A DNA stretch of 10,736 bases, taken from contig DVKA01000094.1 of the NCBI GenBank assembly GCA_018716365.1, forward strand, positions 1 through 10,736. The letters run 5' to 3'. The notes under the pieces are model-generated. The model had not been told where the DNA came from, searched no databases, and was given only the letters and a program-made list of their open reading frames with translations. This DNA is from Candidatus Caccocola faecipullorum (GTDB lineage: Bacteria > Synergistota > Synergistia > Synergistales > Synergistaceae). Of the stretch, positions 5,456 to 10,736 are shown in pieces (within the stretch, counting starts at the first letter, position 1; every line of letters begins with the position of its first letter). The position numbers and the translations under genes were made by a program.

Positions 5456-6018
5456 TGATACTCCTGAAACTTTTCATGGAATTCTTCAAAATCGGCGTCT
5501 TCGCCGTCGGCGGCGGAATGGCGACGATTCCGTTCCTTCAGGAACTCGGCCAGCGCACCGGCTGGTTCGACGACCACCTCATAACAGACATGATAGCCAT
5601 ATCCGAATCGACGCCGGGGCCGATGGGGATCAACATGGCTACTTACGTCGGCTTCAATCAAGCCGGAATAATCGGCGGGACTGTGGCGACGCTCGGCATA
5701 GTCGTCCCGGCCGTCATAATCGTCATATTCGTCTCAAAATCTCTCGAAAAATTCAGCAGCAACAAACAGGTAGAATATATGTTCTACGGCCTGCGCCCCG
5801 CCGTCACGGGGCTGATTGCAGTCGCGGGCTTCGACGTCTTCCGCCTCGCCGTAATCCGCCTGGGCGGCGTGGCCCCGACGCTCGCCTCAATCCCGTGGGG
5901 CCGCCTGGCCTACTTCGTACTGATCTTCTTCCTCATCAGAAAATATAAAAAACACCCAATAGTCTACATAGCCTGCTCCGCAATAGTGGGAATAGCCGCC
6001 GCGCCGCTGCTGATGTAG
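5455..6018 (+). CDS. CHR-family (chromate transporter) half-protein, second of the pair
   Basis: This 187-aa partner starts MILLKLFMEFFKIGVFAVGGG, with the family's glycine triplet at 19-21 and the motif ESTPGP at 51-56, which is more canonical than QGLPG in its partner. The hydrophobic stretches near 68-94, 114-135, 148-163 and 167-186 are membrane helices. The two proteins are homologous halves that presumably assemble as a heterodimer in the cytoplasmic membrane to move an oxyanion or other small anion. The start codon uses the last base of the upstream stop, and a GGGAGG site lies inside the end of the first gene. The divergent LuxR-type regulator is the likely controller. The substrate is unresolved. 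Confidence 0.92.
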   Translation: MILLKLFMEFFKIGVFAVGGGMATIPFLQELGQRTGWFDDHLITDMIAISESTPGPMGINMATYVGFNQAGIIGGTVATLGIVVPAVIIVIFVSKSLEKFSSNKQVEYMFYGLRPAVTGLIAVAGFDVFRLAVIRLGGVAPTLASIPWGRLAYFVLIFFLIRKYKKHPIVYIACSAIVGIAAAPLLM

Positions 6019-6032
6019 CGTGCAGCAGACGA

Positions 6033-6064
6033 ACAAGCCGCCCTGCATATCGCGGGCGGCTTGT
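6033..6064. terminator. Convergent hairpin between the CHR pair and the deacylase operon
   Basis: An 11-bp perfect stem (ACAAGCCGCCC at 6033-6043, its complement at 6054-6064) has a 10-nt loop. It sits 14 nt after the CHR stop and 34 nt after the stop of the convergent deacylase gene. Neither side has a clean U run (TCTGT on plus, TCGTCTG on minus), so termination may be partial. The place between convergent genes supports a shared terminator. Confidence 0.6.
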
Positions 6065-6098
6065 CTGTACAACTCTGAAATATTCGCGCGAGGAGACG

Positions 6099-7043
6099 TC
6101 AGTTCTTCGACACGCCTATTCCCGCGACGAGGCCGTGTTCCTTCATCGCGGGGTTGCCGGTGAGGAACAGAGCCTTCCCGTCGACTGGGGAGGCTACGGT
6201 CTCTATGTAATTGCCGAAATAATCTTCCAGCACGCCGATCGTGTCGCCTTTTTTGACATAGTCGCCGACCTTGACGTGCATATAGAACATTCCCTTGTGT
6301 CCGGTGTAGAGCCACGACATATTTTCGAAGATTTCAGACTGCGGCACTTCCTCGGCCTCGCCGGCAAGCGAGCCGAATCTGCGCAGCACGTTGCGCAGGC
6401 CGAACAGATGGCGCTGTATGGAATCTTCGTCAAGCACGCCCATCGCTCCAACTTCAACGATTGCGGAAGGAATGCCCAGCTTCTCCGCGACGTTGGCGTA
6501 AGTCGTGCCGTCGTCGGGCCAGAGGCCGCCCTTCTCCGTGACTACTATGTTGGGCAGGCCGTAATAATGGGCCAGGTCGTAGGACAGAGCCGTGACCTTT
6601 TCGTCGCCCCATCTGTGATAAATGGAGAACGGATCAAGCTCTTCGACCATATCTCCACCGTGCAGGTCGAGGTGGTAGTCGCTTCCCTTTATCAGCTCCA
6701 TCACGCGGTACGCCAGCACTTCGCTGTAACTTCCGTCGGCCCTGCCGGGGAAGACCCTGTTCGGGTTCGTCTGGTCGTGCGGCGTGACGAACATACTGCG
6801 CGCCTCGAAGGCAGCCGTGCTGGTTATCGTTATGATCTTCACGCTTCCCTTTACATCCTTCGGCGAGAGCTCTTTGAAAAATCTTATCGCCGCCGCTATG
6901 CCGGGATATTCGCAGCCGTGTATGCCCGCCGTTATGACGGCCGACGGACCGGGAGCGTCGCCCGTCACTGTCGCTACCGGGAAAAACAGCTCTTTGCCGC
7001 AGGGCGTTTCAAACCGTAGGATTTCCGTTTTTTTCTCTGACAT
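6099..7043 (-). CDS. AstE/AspA-family zinc deacylase (M14-like)
   Basis: This 314-aa protein belongs to the succinylglutamate desuccinylase/aspartoacylase family, which removes acyl groups from N-acyl amino acids or related amides. The zinc motif GIHGCEYPG gives His42 and Glu45. DLHGG supplies the third ligand, His128. DQTNPNRVFPG carries the substrate-binding Arg96, and VEVGA carries the catalytic Glu197. The C-terminal part (about 245-312) is a small beta domain that resembles a lipoyl/biotinyl fold, as in other members. No signal peptide is seen, so it is cytoplasmic. The ATG at 7043 has GGAGG 7 nt upstream. It starts 15 nt after the symporter gene, so the two are cotranscribed, suggesting that the symporter's cargo or a derivative is hydrolysed here. 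The substrate cannot be read from sequence; the DoeB, AstE and aspartoacylase groups are all possible relatives. Confidence 0.92.
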   Translation of the reverse strand: MSEKKTEILRFETPCGKELFFPVATVTGDAPGPSAVITAGIHGCEYPGIAAAIRFFKELSPKDVKGSVKIITITSTAAFEARSMFVTPHDQTNPNRVFPGRADGSYSEVLAYRVMELIKGSDYHLDLHGGDMVEELDPFSIYHRWGDEKVTALSYDLAHYYGLPNIVVTEKGGLWPDDGTTYANVAEKLGIPSAIVEVGAMGVLDEDSIQRHLFGLRNVLRRFGSLAGEAEEVPQSEIFENMSWLYTGHKGMFYMHVKVGDYVKKGDTIGVLEDYFGNYIETVASPVDGKALFLTGNPAMKEHGLVAGIGVSKN

Positions 7044-7058
7044 TACGATACCTCCGTA

Positions 7059-8438
7059 TTATTCAAGACTGCTGAGCTGCTTCTGCGTAGGAGCCGGGGT
7101 GACGAAGCTCACCAGTATCAGAAGAGCCGTAGAAACCAATATCGTCATGAAAGACGTGTCTATGCCGAAAGGCTTGCCGAGGATTTCCCACACGACGGTG
7201 GTGACGCCGGCTGAGAGTACGCAGACAAATCCAGCAGCGGGCGTAGCCTTCTTCCAGTAGAACGCCGCGACAAGAGCTGGAGCCAACCCGCCCTCCATCG
7301 TATAGGCGTAGATGACCATGGCGAGTATCGAAGGGAAATACTGAATCTGCACGAAGGCCAGAATACCCAGAACCAGAACCACGAGGCGGGTGTAGAAGAG
7401 GATCTTTCTGTCGTCCGCCTTCGGGTTGATATAACGCACATAAATATCGTTAATTATGTTTGAAGCCGCGGAAAGAAGCATCGAGTCGCCCGTCGATACG
7501 ATTATGGCGACCGCCGCGCAGAGCATAATCACGCCCACCACTGGAGGCAGCGCCTGCGCGCCAAGCGCGATGATGACGGTTCCGCCGTCCTCAAGCCCGG
7601 GCAGGACGACCGCGCCGAGCGTCGCCGTGAAAGCGAGGGTTGCGACCATGAATATCAGCGCGGGGACGCTGGCGGCGACGGCTATGCGGCAGGTCCTTTC
7701 GTCCTTACAGGCGAAAATCCTCTGCCATATCGGCTGCATGACGAAGACAAGACAGAGCGTCGGGAAGAGCACCTTCATCGCGTCTTTGAAAGAGCTGCCG
7801 AACAGGCTCAGATTTTCCGGCGGCAGCGTCGCAATAACGTTTGGCATACCGCCCGCGGCCTTGATGACGAACGGCAGGCCGATTAAAAGCGCGATGATAA
7901 TCGTAATTCCCTGAATCAGGTCCGTATAGGCGACGGAGAGCATTCCGGCGAACATCGTATAGCCGATGATGAACGCCGCCGTTATCAGCATCCCCATCCC
8001 CATGTCGACGCCCGCGACGAAATGAAGCACGAAAGCTCCGGCCCTTATCTGGTAGCCGACTATCGCAGTCTCCGCTGCGATGATGATAAGCGCCGCGATG
8101 AAGCGCGTCTGCTCGTTGAAACGCACGCCGAGAATTTCAGGCGTCGTCAGCCCCTGGAATTTGCGTATGCGTCCAGCGATGAAGGCCAGCGCGACGATTG
8201 CGAGAATGCCGCCGATGTCCATCCACATCGCCGAAATGCCGACCTTGTAGGCGAGCCCCGCCGCGCCTATCAGCGAGCCCGCGCCCATGAACGTCGCCAC
8301 TATCGTTCCGGTGCTGACGTACCACGCGAGCGCCCTGTCCGCGACCAGGAAGCTGTCGGCGTCCTTCACACGTCTGGCGAGGTATGCGCCGACCGCCAGA
8401 AGCGCGAACAGATAAATCATAATGAAAACCAAATACAT
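7059..8438 (-). CDS. Sodium:solute symporter (SSS family)
   Basis: This 459-aa integral membrane protein has about twelve to thirteen hydrophobic segments of the LeuT-fold sodium:solute symporters. The early ATFMGAGSLIGAAGLAY segment (48-64) matches the family's broken first core helix. STGDSMLLSAASNIINDIY (315-333) matches the conserved core helix 8 signature (usually S-T-x-D-S), where Ser/Thr side chains bind sodium. Family members carry proline, pantothenate, sugars or other organic solutes; the substrate cannot be told here. AAGGAGG lies 7 nt upstream of the ATG. The gene follows the XRE-cupin regulator after a 64-nt gap and precedes the deacylase by 15 nt, forming a three-gene operon. 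The likely role is uptake of the compound that the deacylase cleaves, which is an inference from gene order. Confidence 0.93.
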   Translation of the reverse strand: MYLVFIMIYLFALLAVGAYLARRVKDADSFLVADRALAWYVSTGTIVATFMGAGSLIGAAGLAYKVGISAMWMDIGGILAIVALAFIAGRIRKFQGLTTPEILGVRFNEQTRFIAALIIIAAETAIVGYQIRAGAFVLHFVAGVDMGMGMLITAAFIIGYTMFAGMLSVAYTDLIQGITIIIALLIGLPFVIKAAGGMPNVIATLPPENLSLFGSSFKDAMKVLFPTLCLVFVMQPIWQRIFACKDERTCRIAVAASVPALIFMVATLAFTATLGAVVLPGLEDGGTVIIALGAQALPPVVGVIMLCAAVAIIVSTGDSMLLSAASNIINDIYVRYINPKADDRKILFYTRLVVLVLGILAFVQIQYFPSILAMVIYAYTMEGGLAPALVAAFYWKKATPAAGFVCVLSAGVTTVVWEILGKPFGIDTSFMTILVSTALLILVSFVTPAPTQKQLSSLE

Positions 8439-8502
8439 AAAAAAACCTCCTTAAAATTTTATCAAAACAAAAAGTCAGAACTGCCTCGGGCGAACAGCGC
8501 CG

Positions 8503-9054
8503 CTACATAACCGGCGGGTCGTTGCACGTCATGACTTTCGCTTCCTCCGTCTTCGAAAGATTCTGCCAGTGATGCGGGTAAAGGCCGTCGTAATAAAGAA
8601 AATCGCCCTTTCTCAGATCAAAGGACTCATTGTGATAAAAAAAGCGGACTGTGCCCTCCAGAACATAAAAAAATTCGTCGCCCGGGTGCGACTGCGACGC
8701 GCCCGTGTCCATCTGCGGCGGAATCGTGATAATGATCGGCTGCATCTTCGCCTGACGGCTGAGCGTAAGATAACGCACGGTGACGGCGTTTTCACCGTCG
8801 TTCCTCCACCTCATGACGAAGCCCTCGCCGTCGAGGACGGGATGCAGCCTTTGCTGCGTCTCCGTCAGCGTCAGCGCGGATACGGGAATATCGAACGCCT
8901 CCGCAATCTTCCTGAGCGCGCCTATGCTTGCGCTGGATTTATCGTTTTCCAGCTTCGATAGCTGTCCGACGGAAAGCCCGCATTTCGCGGAAAGGTCCTT
9001 CAGCGTCCATTCCTTCTCTTTTCTGTGGTGCTTTATCGTCTCGCCTAAACGCAT
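8503..9054 (-). CDS. XRE-family regulator with C-terminal cupin sensor domain
   Basis: This 183-aa protein has an N-terminal XRE helix-turn-helix (about 5-61; WTLKDLSAKCGLSVGQLSKLEN is the recognition region) and a C-terminal cupin_2 barrel (about 103-176). The cupin keeps GDEFFYVLEG, an RKGDFLYYDG turn and His161/His162. His123, Glu127 and His161 or His162 could bind metal, but the usual first His of the HxH pair is Ser121, so metal binding is uncertain. Regulators of this layout (PuuR-like) usually control small-molecule catabolism and sense the ligand with the cupin. It is the first gene of the operon with the symporter and deacylase, so it probably controls its own operon. The ATG at 9054 has AAAGGAG about 7 nt upstream and a strong promoter above it. 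Confidence 0.93.
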   Translation of the reverse strand: MRLGETIKHHRKEKEWTLKDLSAKCGLSVGQLSKLENDKSSASIGALRKIAEAFDIPVSALTLTETQQRLHPVLDGEGFVMRWRNDGENAVTVRYLTLSRQAKMQPIIITIPPQMDTGASQSHPGDEFFYVLEGTVRFFYHNESFDLRKGDFLYYDGLYPHHWQNLSKTEEAKVMTCNDPPVM

Positions 9055-9068
9055 CTGTTTTCTCCTTT

Positions 9069-9087
9069 ATTTGCTTTATATGCAAAT
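9069..9087 (-). promoter_or_regulatory. Candidate XRE operator in the operon leader
   Basis: The inverted repeat ATTTGC (9069-9074), seven bases, GCAAAT (9082-9087) lies between the predicted transcription start (about 9104) and the ribosome site of the XRE gene. The size and place suit binding of an XRE dimer that represses its own operon. The match is exact over 6+6 bases; the binding is inferred. Confidence 0.5.
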
Positions 9088-9110
9088 TTTTATGGAAGGC
9101 AACTAGGGAC

Positions 9111-9139
9111 AATATATAATTTTACTCTTTCGCTGTCAA
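9111..9139 (-). promoter_or_regulatory. Sigma70-type promoter of the XRE-symporter-deacylase operon
   Basis: On the minus strand TTGACA (9134-9139) and TATATT (9111-9116) are separated by 17 nt, close to consensus. No other strong promoter is evident between the three genes, though a short AT-rich stretch precedes the symporter. The operon is therefore likely transcribed from here. Confidence 0.8.
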
Positions 9140-9240
9140 TACGAGTTTATAAATTTACAGCGGAGCCGCCTGACTGCGCGCCGCGGCATCAAAATCTGCT
9201 GAAAGGCGGCGAATTGCGCCGGCGTCGTGCATAAACAATA

Positions 9241-9280
9241 ACCGCCGGAGCGAAGGATCTTATCCTTACGCGCCGGCGGT
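9241..9280 (-). terminator. Terminator hairpin after the HisD homolog
   Basis: A 40-nt hairpin has outer arms ACCGCCGG (9241-9248) and CCGGCGGT (9273-9280) and inner arms AAGGAT (9253-9258) and ATCCTT (9262-9267), with a mismatched internal section. On the minus strand it is followed by TATTGTTTATG. It starts 27 nt after the stop of the HisD homolog and separates that gene from the XRE operon promoter. Confidence 0.65.
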
Positions 9281-9306
9281 ATGTCTTGCGGCGGATTTCG
9301 TTGCGG

Positions 9307-10578
9307 TTATTTATATTTTTCTACGCGCATCTTCGCGGTCGCGGCGTGGCCCGGGAGCTGTTCCGCCACGCACTGGCGGTAAACTACTTCGCCGGTTTCG
9401 CGGCTCGCCGCCGCCGTGCAGCGCTGGTAGGTGAGCGTCTTGATGAACTTCCCGACCCATACGCCGCCGGTGTAGCGCGCGGCGCGGCTCGTCGGGAGGA
9501 TGTGGTTCGTGCCGATGGTTTTGTCTCCATACGCCACAGTCGTCTCCTCGCCCACAAAAAGCGAGCCGTAGTTGCGCAGGCCGTCGAGGTACTTCTGTTG
9601 ATCCGCTTTGCGTACGAGCAGCTCAAGGTGCTCGGGCGCCCAATCGTCGCTTATCTTTATCGCTTCGTCTATGTCCTCCGCGATGTAGACGGTGCCGTAG
9701 CGCGACCATGACTGTTCCGCGACGTCTTTCGTGCCGAGCGAGACTATCTGTCTTGCAAGCTCGTCCATACATTTCTGCGCGTAGCCCTCGTCGAAGCATA
9801 TCAGCGCAAGGCCGCTGTTCACGTCGTGTTCCGCCTGACCGAGCAGGTCGCATGCTACGAGCGCAGGGTCTGAGCCGCCGTCCGCGATTATGACGACCTC
9901 CGACGGCCCGGCGAGAAGGTCTATTCCGCAGCGTCCGAAGAGCTGGCGCTTCGCCTCGGTTATATATTTGTTGCCCGCGCCGCAAATCATGTCGACCGGC
10001 TCGACGCCCTCCATGCCGAAGGCCGCCATCGCCAGCGCGGGAACGCCGCCGAGTATGAAAATCCTGTCCGCGCCCGCCGTTTTCATCGCGTTGACCGTCG
10101 CGGGGTAATATCCACCACCCTTGACCGGCGGCGTGAAGGCGTAGACGTTGCGCACTCCCGCGACCTTCGGCGGGATTATGCTCATCTGCGCCGAGCCGAA
10201 GAGCGGATACCGCCCGCCCGGAATGTACGAGCAGACGGAGCGCACGGGGATGTTCTTGTGCCCGAGCACCGCGCCGGGACGGACTTCGACCTCTATGTCG
10301 CGGAACATCTCCATCTGCGCCTGCGCGAATTTACGGACGTTGGCCTGGCTGTACTCCGTGTCGCTCCGTATCTGCTCCGGCACCTTCGCGGCGGCCTCGG
10401 CTATCTCCGCCTCCGAAAGTTCGAAGGACTTCGGGTTCCAGCCATCGAAGCGTTCGCTGTACCTGCGCACCGCGTCCATGCCGTTTTTCTCCAGGTCGAT
10501 CAGCATTTCGCCGACAACCGCCGCAGTCTGCGGGTCGCTCTCAAAAAGCCTGTGCCCGCCTTCTTTGAAGATTTTCAT
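9307..10578 (-). CDS. Histidinol-dehydrogenase-family enzyme, probably not biosynthetic HisD
   Basis: This 423-aa protein is a zinc- and NAD-dependent dehydrogenase of the HisD family and has the usual length. The expected catalytic and metal residues are present: Gln248 and His251 (GQAEHD), Glu316 and His317 (WAPEHLEL), Asp352 and His359 (GDKTIGTNHILPT), and His411 (LPGH). After GTNHILPT, however, it reads ARYTGGVWVGKFIKTLTYQ, where biosynthetic HisD usually has an SGLSVxDFxK-type segment, and CGAGNKYITEAKRQLFG also looks like the HpsN-type branch that oxidises sulfonated or other alcohols. No other his gene is nearby. A catabolic alcohol-to-acid oxidation is therefore the better guess, with the substrate unknown. 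The ATG at 10578 is preferred because a GGGGGA site lies 7 nt upstream; an ATG at 10593 has none. Confidence 0.9.
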   Translation of the reverse strand: MKIFKEGGHRLFESDPQTAAVVGEMLIDLEKNGMDAVRRYSERFDGWNPKSFELSEAEIAEAAAKVPEQIRSDTEYSQANVRKFAQAQMEMFRDIEVEVRPGAVLGHKNIPVRSVCSYIPGGRYPLFGSAQMSIIPPKVAGVRNVYAFTPPVKGGGYYPATVNAMKTAGADRIFILGGVPALAMAAFGMEGVEPVDMICGAGNKYITEAKRQLFGRCGIDLLAGPSEVVIIADGGSDPALVACDLLGQAEHDVNSGLALICFDEGYAQKCMDELARQIVSLGTKDVAEQSWSRYGTVYIAEDIDEAIKISDDWAPEHLELLVRKADQQKYLDGLRNYGSLFVGEETTVAYGDKTIGTNHILPTSRAARYTGGVWVGKFIKTLTYQRCTAAASRETGEVVYRQCVAEQLPGHAATAKMRVEKYK

Positions 10579-10630
10579 GAAGAATCCCCCCATGCTGCAA
10601 ATTTGTGAATGTCTTTGACGTTACGGGAAG

Positions 10631-10659
10631 AGCATACAACGCAGGAGTACATAAGTAAA
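10631..10659 (-). promoter_or_regulatory. Weak candidate promoter of the HisD homolog
   Basis: TTTACT (10654-10659) and TATGCT (10631-10636), 17 nt apart on the minus strand, match sigma70 boxes at 4 of 6 positions each. No better pair was found upstream of the gene. Confidence 0.35.
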
Positions 10660-10662
10660 ACG

Positions 10663-10676
10663 ATATAATCTTATAT
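10663..10676. promoter_or_regulatory. AT palindrome in the divergent intergenic region
   Basis: ATATAA and TTATAT are separated by two bases (TC). It sits between the HisD-homolog leader and the plus-strand promoter at the right edge, so it could be an operator for either. The AT-rich context makes chance possible. Confidence 0.3.
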
Positions 10677-10694
10677 GAAGCATAATGGTTTGTT

Positions 10695-10722
10695 ATGACA
10701 CAGCAAGGCCCTATTGTATAAT
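10695..10722 (+). promoter_or_regulatory. Plus-strand promoter at the right edge, for a gene beyond the window
   Basis: ATGACA (10695-10700) and a perfect TATAAT (10717-10722) are 16 nt apart. An AGAAAGGG ribosome-site-like sequence at 10729-10736 ends the window, so a plus-strand gene very probably starts just outside, divergent from the HisD homolog. Confidence 0.7.
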
Positions 10723-10736
10723 AACGACAGAAAGGG

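Noticed and set aside
6135..7019. Plus-strand ORF of 294 codons
   Set aside because: It is the antisense shadow of the deacylase gene, which has intact zinc motifs and a ribosome site.
9307..10578. Part of a histidine biosynthesis operon
   Set aside because: No other his gene occurs in the window, and the neighbours are transport, deacylation and regulation genes.
10579..10593. Upstream ATG for the HisD homolog
   Set aside because: No ribosome site precedes it, whereas the G-rich stretch inside this segment is a good ribosome site for the ATG at 10578.

Overview
The window most likely comes from a member of the Synergistetes (Synergistaceae), an anaerobic amino-acid-fermenting lineage. The strongest clue is the C-terminus of the 694-2808 protein: a glycine-rich linker, a Gly-Gly-Cys motif, a short hydrophobic segment and a basic RRKK tail, which matches the Synergist-CTERM sorting signal. 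The high GC content, strong Shine-Dalgarno sites and peptide/amino-acid-type transport and hydrolysis genes agree with this. Genus cannot be decided from the sequence.

Layout, left to right. (1) The left edge holds the 5' part of an Rrf2-family regulator (minus strand) with Fe-S-type cysteines. (2) A 372-bp gap has a long GC-rich hairpin and an orphan plus-strand terminator with no convincing ORF before it. (3) A 704-aa secreted surface protein (GLUG repeats, a linker, two Big_2 Ig-like domains, Synergist-CTERM) lies on the minus strand. It is preceded by a long leader region with overlapping, mutually exclusive stems. (4) A 460-aa membrane regulator (12 predicted membrane helices plus a LuxR-type HTH) is on the minus strand. 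It diverges from (5) a translationally coupled pair of short CHR (chromate transporter family) genes on the plus strand. Their shared intergenic region has two good sigma70-type promoters and repeated GTGTCCG-type elements placed in both leaders. (6) A convergent hairpin separates these from a minus-strand operon: an XRE-cupin regulator, a sodium:solute symporter and an AstE/AspA-type zinc deacylase. (7) A histidinol-dehydrogenase-family gene, also on the minus strand, lies upstream of that operon and is separated from it by a terminator hairpin. It keeps all expected catalytic and zinc residues but has a substrate-side region unlike biosynthetic HisD, and no his genes are nearby. (8) The right edge carries a plus-strand promoter for a gene outside the window.

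How the genes may work together. The XRE-cupin, symporter and deacylase look like a regulated uptake-and-hydrolysis module for an N-acylated or amide-type small molecule. The HisD homolog may oxidise an alcohol from the same or a neighbouring pathway, and a shared 9-mer upstream of both start codons hints at common control. The LuxR membrane protein and the CHR pair look like a second module, in which a membrane one-component sensor controls an adjacent anion transporter and possibly itself. No RNA genes, CRISPR arrays, insertion sequences or phage genes were recognised.
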